From: Paraprevotella xylaniphila YIT 11841
GTDB lineage: Bacteria > Bacteroidota > Bacteroidia > Bacteroidales > Bacteroidaceae
Length of the DNA: 64,000 nt
Direction of reading: 5' to 3'
Assembly: GCF_000205165.1 (NCBI RefSeq)
Contig: NZ_GL883825.1
Span: 1-64,000, forward strand
Shown here: positions 43,983-52,457 of the stretch, piece by piece
Layout of the letters: each line of letters begins with the position of its first letter
How positions within the stretch are numbered: the stretch's first letter is position 1
The notes under the pieces: generated by a model
The model's input: only the letters and a program-made list of their open reading frames with translations
Database searches by the model: none
Told to the model about the DNA's origin: nothing
Program-made: the position numbers and the translations under genes

Positions 43983-45632
43983 TCATTGCAAGCGGAAAGT
44001 CACCGGTAAAGAAAAACGGGTAGCCACCGCCTTGCCGTCTTTTTGGCCGGGTATCCATTTCGGCATCTTTTCTATCACCCTCACGGCTTCCTGTGCCAAA
44101 AGGTCGAACATCTCCTTGGATGCAGGCAGCCCGGCTTCGGTCACGCCACCTTCCATCGCACTCGCCTCGACATTACTGATGCTTCCGTCTATGCTTACTA
44201 CGAAACGGCACACGACTTTCCCCGTAACCCCATTTTCCACACACTTCTTCGGATACCTTATATTATAGGCAACGAACTTCATGCACTCGGCTTCTCCTCC
44301 GGCGAATTGCGGGTTCACGTCGACTTTTTCATAGACTTTCTGCCCTTTGGCCTTATAAGCTTTTTTCTTGACATAGAAGTATGTCGCACGAGATTCAGGC
44401 TTGCCTGACCGGACAACCGTCCCTTCCCCTTCCACGACCGTGGTGCCAGTTATCTTCATCCGTGCGGAATCAGATTTAAGGGCCGGTGCCGTCACGGTAA
44501 CCTTACCCACCGTTCCGTCCAACGCATCATAAAGCGAATCTTTCCGCCCCGGCAGAACAGTAAAGCTCATCTTTCCTTTAACTTTTTCCGTGTTTTCTGC
44601 GACTTTTTCTGTTTTTAAAAGTTCCGGCTGTACATTTTCAGCCGCGACGGTTTTCACAGTTGCAGATAAATCCGTAACTTTGACGGCAGAAATCTGCTCG
44701 AATTGTCCGTCTACTCGGTTCGCCATCTCGGGACGGGCAAATGCCATTGTGGCAAATGTGCCCACCGGCAGCAAATACATATACTTCAATGCTGCCCATC
44801 TGTTTGATTTTCTGTTACACATCATAGCAATACGTTTTTTAAGTGTGCTTTGATTCAGGCCGTTGGCAAAAGATTGCAGTCGGGAGCCGACGGCCTTTTT
44901 TATTAAATAAAGTTGATAATTCTTCGCGTTGATGCCTTGATTCAGCACGTACTCGTCGGCCTGATATTCATGGATGCAGCGCATGTCCATCTCCATCATC
45001 CAAATCACGGGATTGAACCATTGTATGGCTTCGGCCGCCAACATCAGCATCGTGTCATAGGAATGCCGGTGGAGCACATGGGCTTTCTCATGGGCAAAGA
45101 TAGCCTCACCCGCCGCGCCCTCCAAATCTTCTTCGGACATGACCACGCAACACATCCAACTGAACGGGGCCACAGGACGGGCATGGCAATAGAGCGTGAT
45201 GCCGTCCTCACGGCACTCTTTCCACAAACATCCCCGGGGAATAAACCATCGCATGCGGCCGAACTGCCATAGGCGTACCGCTAACGACACGGCCACCCCG
45301 ACCCAATACATTCCCACCAAGACCATGGGCCATACCGGAACAGGCGTCCCTGCCGTAACCACTACCGTAGGTAGAAAATGGCCGGTGCTGTCAAGCTGCC
45401 CAATCAGCGATGCATATACACCATCGGGTACAGCCGTCTGCCAAGAATGCCACCCTTGCCCGAACCACTCCTCCTGCGCCAACGGAAGCAAAAAAGAAGC
45501 CACCAAAATGGCAAACAATGCCATGCGGTTCAGACGATGCAACTTCTCCTTACGTAATAACAAGGTATAAGGCAGATAAAGCAACGTCAGGCAAAACGCC
45601 GACTTGATGATATAGACTAAAAAAGTTCCCAT
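43983..45632 (-). CDS. BlaR1-like M56 peptidase/TonB_C membrane protein (copy 1)
   Basis: A 549-residue paralogue of the downstream gene, with the same order: membrane helices, M56 domain (HEKAH; HEYQADEYVL), a further membrane helix, linker and TonB_C-like domain (AYNIRYPKKCVENGVTGKV). Its linker (about 325-430) differs strongly from copy 2 and the M56 core is nearly identical. It lies 55 bases after the repressor gene, the order expected of blaI-blaR modules. The signal sensed is unknown; no beta-lactamase gene is nearby. Confidence 0.85.
   Translation of the reverse strand: MGTFLVYIIKSAFCLTLLYLPYTLLLRKEKLHRLNRMALFAILVASFLLPLAQEEWFGQGWHSWQTAVPDGVYASLIGQLDSTGHFLPTVVVTAGTPVPVWPMVLVGMYWVGVAVSLAVRLWQFGRMRWFIPRGCLWKECREDGITLYCHARPVAPFSWMCCVVMSEEDLEGAAGEAIFAHEKAHVLHRHSYDTMLMLAAEAIQWFNPVIWMMEMDMRCIHEYQADEYVLNQGINAKNYQLYLIKKAVGSRLQSFANGLNQSTLKKRIAMMCNRKSNRWAALKYMYLLPVGTFATMAFARPEMANRVDGQFEQISAVKVTDLSATVKTVAAENVQPELLKTEKVAENTEKVKGKMSFTVLPGRKDSLYDALDGTVGKVTVTAPALKSDSARMKITGTTVVEGEGTVVRSGKPESRATYFYVKKKAYKAKGQKVYEKVDVNPQFAGGEAECMKFVAYNIRYPKKCVENGVTGKVVCRFVVSIDGSISNVEASAMEGGVTEAGLPASKEMFDLLAQEAVRVIEKMPKWIPGQKDGKAVATRFSLPVTFRLQ
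44859..44978. repeat. 120-bp direct repeat, copy in first M56 gene
   Basis: Partner of 43124-43243, same orientation, 1735 bases apart. Confidence 0.85.
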
Positions 45633-45687
45633 GGCCGATAAATTAAGAGACTGTTACCTTCTATTTTTGTTTCCCCAGACATTGTGT

Positions 45688-46077
45688 TTACGAAAATGAA
45701 TCTTGCCGTTCCACCATGTCGAGCATTTCTTTCAGTTCCTTTTCTGAAATACGCTCCTCCTTGACAAAGAAACGCACCAAAGAGGAAAACGAACCTCCGA
45801 ACAGGTCATCCTTCACGCCATCAAGCACTTGTCGCGTGTAATCCTTCTTCGTGATTAAAGGATAATAACACAGCGTTTTCGTACCTTTCATCTTTTCAAA
45901 CCCCACATATCCTTTGTTGAGCAGGATTTTCATGAACGTGGCCACCGTGGTATAAGCCGGTTTCTTCTCACCGTACCCCTCAAGCACATCCGCTATCGTC
46001 CCTTTCATGGAAGGCAAACTCCAAAGGATATTCATGATTTGCATCTCCGCTTTCGTCAAAGTTCCTTGCTTCCCCAT
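45688..46077 (-). CDS. BlaI/MecI-family transcriptional repressor
   Basis: A 129-residue winged-helix repressor: LTKAEMQIMNILWS (helix 1), AYTTVATFMKILLNKGYV (recognition helix region) and the C-terminal dimerisation half KDYTRQVLDGVKDDLFGGS. In the family the protein binds a dyad as a dimer and is removed when the partner M56 protein signals. Here two BlaR1-like genes follow on the same strand, and inverted copies of CTAAACCTTTAG flank and overlap its promoter, so autoregulation is very likely. The regulated stress or antibiotic is unknown. Confidence 0.92.
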   Translation of the reverse strand: MGKQGTLTKAEMQIMNILWSLPSMKGTIADVLEGYGEKKPAYTTVATFMKILLNKGYVGFEKMKGTKTLCYYPLITKKDYTRQVLDGVKDDLFGGSFSSLVRFFVKEERISEKELKEMLDMVERQDSFS

Positions 46078-46079
46078 AA

Positions 46080-46138
46080 TTTCTAAACCTTTAGTTATTG
46101 ATACGGCAAATGTATATCTAAAGGTTTAGAAAAGCAAA
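46080..46138 (-). promoter_or_regulatory. BlaI operon promoter with operator dyad
   Basis: On the minus strand TTTG (46138-46135), a 20-base spacer and TACATTTG (46114-46107) form the promoter. A 15-base arm TTTCTAAACCTTTAG lies inside the spacer (46132-46118), and its exact inverted copy sits at 46094-46080, just before the ATG at 46077. Repressor bound to the first arm would block RNA polymerase. Confidence 0.82.
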
Positions 46139-46231
46139 TCCGAATCTGTTTTTCTACACATCAGCTTACGTTTTTAACATCCATTTTTAGTAATAAGCCG
46201 CTAAGCCTTCCAGAATATGCCGCAAAATCAC

Positions 46232-46239
46232 TACTTTTG
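46232..46239 (+). promoter_or_regulatory. trmD promoter -7 box
   Basis: TACTTTTG, 27 bases before the trmD start. Confidence 0.6.
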
Positions 46240-46266
46240 CAATAAAAATCAAGATTACGATACCCC

Positions 46267-46950
46267 ATGAGAATAGACATCATTACCGTTTTACCGGAAT
46301 TGCTCGAAGGCTTCGTGCGTGAAAGCATATTGGGGCGCGCCCAAAAGAAAGGCTTGGTGGAAATCCATTTGCACAACTTGCGCGACTATGCCACGAATAA
46401 GTACCGCCGGGTGGACGACTACCCTTTCGGTGGCTTTGCGGGCATGGTGATGCAATGTGAACCTATAGACCGCTGCATCTCGGCCTTGAAAGCGGAACGC
46501 GACTACGACGAAGTGATTTTCACCACACCGGATGGCGAACAGTTCAACCAACCGATGGCCAACACGCTCTCCCTTTGCGAAAACCTCATCATCCTGTGCG
46601 GACATTATAAAGGAATAGACTACCGCATCCGCGAACACCTCATCACAAAAGAAGTCAGCATAGGAGATTATGTGCTGACGGGCGGAGAACTGGCTGCCGC
46701 AGTCATGACGGATGCCATCGTACGTATAGTACCCGGCGTTATCGGCGACGAACAAAGCGCCCTCTCCGATTCGTTCCAAGACAACCTGTTGGCAGCTCCT
46801 GTATATACCCGTCCTGCCGATTATAAAGGTTGGACCGTACCGGAAATCTTGCTTTCCGGGCACGAAGCCAAGATTAAGGAATGGGAACTGCAACAATCTT
46901 TCGAACGCACAAAGGCTTTGCGTCCCGATTTGCTGAAAAAGAAAGACTGA
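46267..46950 (+). CDS. trmD: tRNA (guanine-37-N1)-methyltransferase
   Basis: Methylates G37 next to the anticodon and prevents frameshifting. The 227-residue SPOUT protein has [16 protein letters not shown] at the start, [14 protein letters not shown], the knotted S-adenosylmethionine site [11 protein letters not shown] and [13 protein letters not shown], all TrmD hallmarks. Length is normal for the Bacteroidetes form. It stands alone and not in the usual rpsP-rimM-trmD-rplS cluster. Confidence 0.95.
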   Translation: MRIDIITVLPELLEGFVRESILGRAQKKGLVEIHLHNLRDYATNKYRRVDDYPFGGFAGMVMQCEPIDRCISALKAERDYDEVIFTTPDGEQFNQPMANTLSLCENLIILCGHYKGIDYRIREHLITKEVSIGDYVLTGGELAAAVMTDAIVRIVPGVIGDEQSALSDSFQDNLLAAPVYTRPADYKGWTVPEILLSGHEAKIKEWELQQSFERTKALRPDLLKKKD

Positions 46951-47017
46951 CCGTCTGTTTTTCATTCAGCCCTGTCAAAAAGGAACCGGAAATATTGCCG
47001 GATTCGCCGTCAAATCG

Positions 47018-47025
47018 TATCTTTG
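47018..47025 (+). promoter_or_regulatory. Zeta-like operon promoter -7 box
   Basis: TATCTTTG, 27 bases before the start at 47053. Confidence 0.6.
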
Positions 47026-47052
47026 CCATTAAGTATTTAAATAAATAATGTA

Positions 47053-47661
47053 ATGGGAGAACAAAAACACAACTTGTACATCATTGCAGGTTGTAACGGA
47101 GCCGGAAAAACGACTGCCAGCTTTACCGTACTTCCGGAAATGTTGGATTGCCGTGAATTCGTCAACGCCGATGAAATCGCAGCGGGACTGTCTCCGTTCA
47201 ATCCCGAAGGCGTAGCCATCCAGGCGGGACGCTTGATGATAGAACGCATCATCCACCTGCTGAAAGAAGGCGAAACCTTTGCTTTTGAAACGACATTGGC
47301 CACGCGGTCTTACGTGAAACTTATCAAACAGGCACAGAAAAGAGGCTATTTCGTCACGTTGCTCTTCTTCTCGCTAAGCAGCCCGGAACAGGCCGTAAAA
47401 CGGGTGGCCAAACGCGTAAGCGAAGGTGGGCACAACATCCCGCTTGACGTGATTTACCGCCGTTACGACAACGGCCTGAGCAACCTGTTCAACCTCTATA
47501 TGCCCGTATGCGACTATTGGGCATTGTATGACAACAGCACCTGTCCGGCCAACAAAATAGCCTACGGATGCAAAAACGAGAGTATAACTATTATTGAACC
47601 AGCCGTATATGAAAAATTCAAAGACCAATACACCGAAGAAAACGATAATGAGCGAGGATGA
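47053..47661 (+). CDS. Zeta-toxin-like P-loop kinase
   Basis: A 202-residue P-loop NTPase with Walker A GCNGAGKTT (about 13-21), the zeta-type substrate/acid motif FVNADEIAAGLSPFNPE and FAFETTLATRSYVKLIK. Zeta toxins phosphorylate UDP-N-acetyl sugars, but shorter chromosomal relatives like this one have no proven target. A small gene overlaps its 3' end by 14 bases, which suggests a two-gene unit, possibly toxin-antitoxin. The partner is downstream, whereas epsilon antitoxins are usually upstream. It has its own promoter, and a terminator follows the pair. Confidence 0.8.
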   Translation: MGEQKHNLYIIAGCNGAGKTTASFTVLPEMLDCREFVNADEIAAGLSPFNPEGVAIQAGRLMIERIIHLLKEGETFAFETTLATRSYVKLIKQAQKRGYFVTLLFFSLSSPEQAVKRVAKRVSEGGHNIPLDVIYRRYDNGLSNLFNLYMPVCDYWALYDNSTCPANKIAYGCKNESITIIEPAVYEKFKDQYTEENDNERG

Positions 47662-47839
47662 GGTTTATGAAATGCAGCGCAAAATCGACGAAGGCATATA
47701 CCTGGCTCAGAAACGCCTCGTAGAGCGTGCAAAACATAACCACACCACTTTGGTTATCGCCCGTGAAGGACAAGTTGTCGAAGTAAAGGCCGAGGAACTT
47801 TATCCTATCCGCAAGAATTACCGTCCCCAAATCAGGTAA
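47648..47839 (+). CDS. Small partner of the zeta-like kinase
   Basis: A 63-residue charged protein (MSEDEVYEMQRKIDEGIYLA...), mostly helical, ending in a short beta-like segment HTTLVIAREGQVVEVKAEEL. The start at 47648 overlaps the kinase stop by 14 bases and is chosen because the longer upstream frame from 47594 runs inside the kinase gene. No family recognised. The arrangement suggests an antidote or modulator for the kinase; this is inference only. Confidence 0.7.
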   Translation: MSEDEVYEMQRKIDEGIYLAQKRLVERAKHNHTTLVIAREGQVVEVKAEELYPIRKNYRPQIR

Positions 47840-47888
47840 CGGAATCCATTCATCCGCCCCCCCTTTGCCAGACGAATGGAAAATAGAA

Positions 47889-47923
47889 AAAGCCGACCCA
47901 AAAGTGATTTTGAGGTCGGCTTT
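47889..47923. terminator. Bidirectional terminator hairpin
   Basis: AAAGCCGACC (47889-47898) pairs with GGTCGGCTTT (47914-47923), with A- and T-tracts on both sides, between convergent genes. Confidence 0.8.
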
Positions 47924-47987
47924 ATACATATAGACTTGAAAAATTTACTTGTTGAACATTATCTTCCCATTTGGAACAGTATACGTT

Positions 47988-49085
47988 TTACTCTCCAAAA
48001 GTCTTTTTTAGAGTATATAATACCAACATTGGATTTCCTGATTGCCTTAAACTATCATTCATTACAGGGTGATTTACCTTAACTCCCTTATATAAACGAT
48101 CGTCACTATAACTCTCCGGATCATATTCCGAGATATATTTCCAACTTATTAGTTGATTTCCTGTCTTCATAGTCGATCTTCCGCAATCAATTTTTAGTAC
48201 GGAATTGATATAATGATTCTCATAAGGCATATTAATATAATATAGCATCCTACTATATATAAAAGAAAGGCACGTGTCATTGCCTATCACACAATTTACA
48301 GTAGGCCTTACATACTTCATTCGTTCTTGTACATTCAAATCACCATAATACCTTTTATGCAAAATTTGCTCTGTTTCCTTCTTTAATGGATAATCTAAAG
48401 ATACAACCGGGACAAATTCAAAATCCTTAATTTCATACAAGGCATCCGACTGTTCCGTATGGAAGTACAGATTGTCACCATCCCTAATAAAAACAGGTTC
48501 CGTACCCGCAACATTATACATATCGCTTTCAGCTTGAAATATTTTTCTTGCCTTACCTTGTTCCAAGGTAATATAATCCACTGTTGCATTATTAGCCGAA
48601 TACAATAAAAAACCTGCATCATACCAACATATTCTCCAATAATAGTCGGATAGTTTTATTTCTTGTTTGAACTTTAGGTCCTTATCTAATATTATAATTT
48701 TAGGTGGACCACATAATACACAAATACCTCCCGTTTTTGGGGACACGTCAAAATCTGTGATTTCTGCATATTCCCCTTTTCCATTTCCGGTCTTATCGTA
48801 TAGAGAAACAGGTTGACCTACCGAGTCAAAAGCAACAATCGCTGCTTTCTGCTTATTATCCAAAATATACCATTTACCGTCGTACTTACGTATAGCATTG
48901 ATTTCCCCCAATAAAAATGAATCTTTTTCATGAAGAGGAATAAAATCAACTTGCTCTATAAAAGAGCAAGTTGATATAGTATTATTTACTTCCGACAAAT
49001 CACGTATATTAGCTTCTTCTTTTCTATCACCGCAAGAGTTACACAAGACTAAAATAGAAAGAGAGAACAATGTATGCTTCATCAT
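47988..49085 (-). CDS. BF3164-like six-bladed beta-propeller lipoprotein
   Basis: A 365-residue exported lipoprotein (LVLCNSC lipobox near residue 18) with repeated beta-propeller strands such as KWYILDNKQKAAIVAFDSVG and GGICVLCGPPKIIILDKDL. It matches the BF3164-like/6-bladed propeller family of Bacteroidales. The function is unknown. The gene is visibly richer in A and T than all neighbours, with many ATA, AAT and TTA codons, suggesting acquisition. Its ATG overlaps a TGA that ends an open stretch upstream (ATGA), so it was once coupled to another gene. Confidence 0.82.
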   Translation of the reverse strand: MMKHTLFSLSILVLCNSCGDRKEEANIRDLSEVNNTISTCSFIEQVDFIPLHEKDSFLLGEINAIRKYDGKWYILDNKQKAAIVAFDSVGQPVSLYDKTGNGKGEYAEITDFDVSPKTGGICVLCGPPKIIILDKDLKFKQEIKLSDYYWRICWYDAGFLLYSANNATVDYITLEQGKARKIFQAESDMYNVAGTEPVFIRDGDNLYFHTEQSDALYEIKDFEFVPVVSLDYPLKKETEQILHKRYYGDLNVQERMKYVRPTVNCVIGNDTCLSFIYSRMLYYINMPYENHYINSVLKIDCGRSTMKTGNQLISWKYISEYDPESYSDDRLYKGVKVNHPVMNDSLRQSGNPMLVLYTLKKTFGE

Positions 49086-49168
49086 AAGCCGAGGTCTTTT
49101 AAGAAATCATTACAGGTAATATCATTCCCGCATCTAACCCCATTCTGCCACCAACTTTTTTGCTGCAG
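49082..49168 (-). pseudogene. Remnant of a small upstream gene, NVEALA-like
   Basis: An open stretch of 28 codons without a start reads (in part) KSWWQNGVRCGNDITCNDFL and stops with a four-base overlap into the propeller gene. Two Cys near the end and the position before a BF3164-like gene recall the NVEALA peptides of Bacteroidales. In-frame stops directly upstream show that the 5' part is lost or shifted. Confidence 0.45.
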
Positions 49169-49232
49169 CTAGGACTTAGGCTACAAATACAAAACATACT
49201 CTTTCGTCACAACCTCATATCTATAGCTGTCA

Positions 49233-50201
49233 CTAAATTTTCCAAGCCAATGCCGCAGCACCTACCACAGCCGCTTGTGCATCATCCATTTGGGAAATCA
49301 ACATCTTGGCCTTTCCTTTGAAAATGTTCTGCACATTGGCATCGTATGCCTCTTTTATAGGGTCCATAATCAGATTACCGGCTTTTGTCAGCCCACCGAA
49401 AAACACGTATGCCTCCGGGCTACAGAAGGCGGTAAAATTGGCACAAGAGCGTCCCAACAATTCACCGGTAAACTTATATACATCGCGTGCAAGTTGGTCG
49501 CCGTGCTCGGCTGCGATGGATACATCTTTCGACGTAATCTCCTCCAACGGGATTTTACGCAACTCCGTGTCGTCCGTACGCTTGGCGAGAAACTCACGAG
49601 CCGTCCGAGCCACGCCCGTGGCCGAACAATAAGTCTCCAAACACCCTTTACGACCGCAACCGCATAAGCGGGCTTCCGGAGTGGTATCCACGATCACATG
49701 CCCCAACTCTCCGGCAAACCCGTCGCAACCGTAGACCAACTCACTGTTGACCACAATACCGCTGCCCACGCCGGTACCCAAGGTAATCATGATGAAGTTC
49801 TTCATCCCTTGAGCTACCCCGTAAGTCATCTCGCCGATAGCCGCAGCATTGGCATCGTTTGTCAATACCACGGGAATCCCCAACCGGTCACTGAATTTCT
49901 TCGCAAACGGGACGATTCCTTTCCACGGCAAGTTGGGCGCCAGTTCGATATTACCGGTGTAATAGTTACCATTAGGCGCACCGATTCCCATCCCCTTGAT
50001 GTTCTGGATACCGCCCACCTGTTCTATCATCGGAGCCAAAGCCGCACAAGCACTGTCCATATAAACATCCAAATCGTTCTGTCCTTTCGTCCGGATAGAC
50101 GTTGAAGTCACCACGCTTCCTTCCGCATTCACAATGCCGAAAACCGAATTAGTTCCCCCTAAATCAAGCCCTATTACATAAGGTTTATTTTCCATAGCCA
50201 T
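49233..50201 (-). CDS. ROK-family sugar kinase (glucokinase)
   Basis: A 322-residue ATP-dependent hexose kinase with the N-terminal phosphate motif IGLDLGGTNSVFGIV, the substrate region LTNDANAAAIGE, GTGVGSGIV, ELGHVIV and the ROK zinc motif CGCGRKGCLETYCS. Glucose is the likely substrate (glucokinase GlcK type), but N-acetylmannosamine or fructose kinases share these motifs. The start at 50201 (MAMENK) is chosen because the frame from 50237 begins inside the TAACTTTG box (50242-50235); 50195 is also possible. Confidence 0.88.
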   Translation of the reverse strand: MAMENKPYVIGLDLGGTNSVFGIVNAEGSVVTSTSIRTKGQNDLDVYMDSACAALAPMIEQVGGIQNIKGMGIGAPNGNYYTGNIELAPNLPWKGIVPFAKKFSDRLGIPVVLTNDANAAAIGEMTYGVAQGMKNFIMITLGTGVGSGIVVNSELVYGCDGFAGELGHVIVDTTPEARLCGCGRKGCLETYCSATGVARTAREFLAKRTDDTELRKIPLEEITSKDVSIAAEHGDQLARDVYKFTGELLGRSCANFTAFCSPEAYVFFGGLTKAGNLIMDPIKEAYDANVQNIFKGKAKMLISQMDDAQAAVVGAAALAWKI

Positions 50202-50234
50202 ATAAAATACATAAAAGTTAATTATAACAGTTTT

Positions 50235-50242
50235 CAAAGTTA
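50235..50242 (-). promoter_or_regulatory. ROK kinase promoter -7 box
   Basis: TAACTTTG on the minus strand, 33 bases before the chosen start. Confidence 0.55.
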
Positions 50243-50352
50243 AGAAAAACAGATGTAACCGCGAAAAGAAAAAAACTCTTTTTCACGAAAAATAAAAAAA
50301 GAACGGACTTTTCTTTATAGTCTCATGAAAAAATGCCAATTTTGCACCTATT

Positions 50353-51009
50353 ATGTGGTTTGAACCGGTTAGTACATTAGATTTAATCATAAAGGGATTG
50401 CTCATCGGCGTGGTGGCATCCGCTCCCATGGGACCTGTCGGAGTGCTTTGCATCCAACGTACACTGAACAAGGGGCGTTGGTATGGTTTCGTCACAGGAA
50501 TCGGAGCAGCTTTCAGCGACATCATATATGCTTTGATAACGGGATTCGGAATGAGTTTCGTGGTAGACTTCATTGAAAACAAAGACAACATGTTCTACCT
50601 GCAGATGGCGGGCAGCATCATGCTCTTCTTTTTCGGATGGTACACTTACCGTTGCAATCCGGCGAAATCCATCCGCCCGACTTCTCCCCGTAAAGGCACG
50701 CTTATACACAATATGGTGACCGGTTTTCTGGTCACGTTTTCCAACCCACTCATCATCTTTCTGTTCGTGGCGTTGTTCGCCCGTTTCACCTTTGTCGTCC
50801 CTGACCACGTGGTACAGCAATCCTTAGGTTACTTGTCCGTGTTCGTCGGAGCCATGATATGGTGGTTCGTCTTGACTTATTTCATAGACAAAGTGCGCAG
50901 CCGTTTCGATGTCAAAGGCATCTATTTGCTGAACAGGCTCATAGGAGTGGTTGTCATTGTGGCCTCTATCGTGGGGCTTGCCGTCACGCTGACCGGTTTA
51001 TCGTTATAA
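50353..51009 (+). CDS. LysE-family amino-acid exporter
   Basis: A 218-residue inner-membrane protein with about six transmembrane helices and the LysE/RhtB opening GVVASAPMGPVGVLCIQRTLNKGRW. The middle hydrophilic loop (YRCNPAKSIRPTSPRKG) and NPLIIFLF also fit. It is expected to export an amino acid or similar small solute; the substrate is unknown. It starts a plus-strand run and lies four bases before the DUF4924 gene. Confidence 0.85.
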   Translation: MWFEPVSTLDLIIKGLLIGVVASAPMGPVGVLCIQRTLNKGRWYGFVTGIGAAFSDIIYALITGFGMSFVVDFIENKDNMFYLQMAGSIMLFFFGWYTYRCNPAKSIRPTSPRKGTLIHNMVTGFLVTFSNPLIIFLFVALFARFTFVVPDHVVQQSLGYLSVFVGAMIWWFVLTYFIDKVRSRFDVKGIYLLNRLIGVVVIVASIVGLAVTLTGLSL

Positions 51010-51013
51010 ATAT

Positions 51014-51559
51014 ATGTATATAGCCCAACAACTGAAAGAAAAAAACATTGCCGAATACCTGCTTTATATGTGGCAGGTGGAAGATATTCTCCGTGCCCAC
51101 CACTTGGATCCGGATGAACTCAAACAGAACTATCTGGCACAGTTCAGAGCCACGGAGGAAACGGAAAAAGAAATGGAAGAATGGTACAGCCATCTCATCC
51201 GCATGATGAAGGAAGAAGGCATACAGGAGGGTGGCCACCTGCAAATCAACCGGAACATCATCCTGTGGCTCACCGATTTGCACAACCAACTTTTGCAATC
51301 TTCCAAGTTCCCGTTCTATACGTCTGCTTATTACAAGGCACTCCCTTACATTGTGGAACTTCGCAATAAGGGCGACAAAAAGGACATACCGGAATTGGAA
51401 AACTGTTTCGATGCCCTCTACGGCGTGATGTTGCTCCGCCTGCAACACAAACCGATAAGCGACGAGACCGCCAAGGCCGTGGCCGACATCACCAAACTTT
51501 TGGCCATGCTGTCCGACTATTATAAACAAGATAAAGCAGGCGAATTGAAATTTGAATGA
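51014..51559 (+). CDS. DUF4924 family protein
   Basis: A 181-residue, all-helical, highly charged protein (MYIAQQLKEKNIAEYLLYMW, YKALPYIVELRNKGDKKDI, EDxxRxHHLDPDELK-like). No signal peptide or membrane segment. It fits DUF4924, a family of unknown function restricted to Bacteroidetes. It is packed between the LysE gene (four bases) and the rfbD gene (19 bases), so it belongs to one operon. Confidence 0.8.
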   Translation: MYIAQQLKEKNIAEYLLYMWQVEDILRAHHLDPDELKQNYLAQFRATEETEKEMEEWYSHLIRMMKEEGIQEGGHLQINRNIILWLTDLHNQLLQSSKFPFYTSAYYKALPYIVELRNKGDKKDIPELENCFDALYGVMLLRLQHKPISDETAKAVADITKLLAMLSDYYKQDKAGELKFE

Positions 51560-51578
51560 ACAAAAGGAAACAAATGAT

Positions 51579-52439
51579 ATGAAAAATATTTTAGTAACAG
51601 GTTGCAACGGCCAATTGGGCAATGAAATGCAGCTTTTGGCTACCGGGTATCCGGAGTTCAATTATTTTTTCACAGACGTGAAAGAGTTGGACATCACCGA
51701 CGAAAATGCCGTAAAGTCATTCGTCAAGACGAACGGCATTGACTGCGTCGTGAATTGTGCGGCTTATACGGCTGTGGACAAAGCCGAAGCAGACGAAGCT
51801 TTCTGTAACATACTGAACCACATTGCTCCGGGATATTTGGCTAAAGCAGTACATGAACAAGGCGGCTGCATGATACAGGTTTCTACGGACTACGTGTTCG
51901 ACGGAACTACACACATCCCCTACCGCGAGGAAGAACCGACATGCCCGGCTACGGTATACGGCCGCACCAAGCTGGCAGGAGAAGAAGCCGTCATGCGGAA
52001 CTGCCCTGAATCGGTCATCATCCGCACGGCATGGCTCTACTCCACTTTCGGCAACAACTTCGTCAAGACCATGTTGCGGTTAGGCCGGGAAAAAGAGAGT
52101 CTCGGGGTCATCTTCGACCAAATCGGCACGCCGACTTACGCACGCGACCTGGCGGTGGCCATCTTTGCCGTACTGACACAAGATTTCGTTCCCGGAATTT
52201 ACCATTTCAGCAACGAGGGAGCTATCTCATGGTACGACTTTACCAAAGCCATCCACCGCATAGCCGGCATCACCACCTGCAAGGTGCGCCCGCTCCATAC
52301 GGAAGAATATCCCGCACCGGCGGCACGGCCCCACTATTCCGTACTCGACAAAACCAAAATCAAAGAGACTTACCACATCGACATTCCCTATTGGGAAGAC
52401 TCGCTGGCCGAGTGTATACAGAAATTAGAACAGAATTAA
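51579..52439 (+). CDS. rfbD: dTDP-4-dehydrorhamnose reductase
   Basis: Final step of dTDP-L-rhamnose synthesis: reduces the 4-keto sugar with NADPH. The 286-residue SDR protein has the Rossmann motif ILVTGCNGQLGNEMQ, CVVNCAAYTAVDKAE, the STDYVFDGTTH active-site segment and the catalytic YGRTKLAGEE (YxxxK). The start at 51579 is chosen because the frame from 51552 begins inside the previous gene and lacks homology. rfbA, rfbB and rfbC are not in the window. Confidence 0.93.
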   Translation: MKNILVTGCNGQLGNEMQLLATGYPEFNYFFTDVKELDITDENAVKSFVKTNGIDCVVNCAAYTAVDKAEADEAFCNILNHIAPGYLAKAVHEQGGCMIQVSTDYVFDGTTHIPYREEEPTCPATVYGRTKLAGEEAVMRNCPESVIIRTAWLYSTFGNNFVKTMLRLGREKESLGVIFDQIGTPTYARDLAVAIFAVLTQDFVPGIYHFSNEGAISWYDFTKAIHRIAGITTCKVRPLHTEEYPAPAARPHYSVLDKTKIKETYHIDIPYWEDSLAECIQKLEQN

Positions 52440-52457
52440 ACCGACGCATCGAGACGT

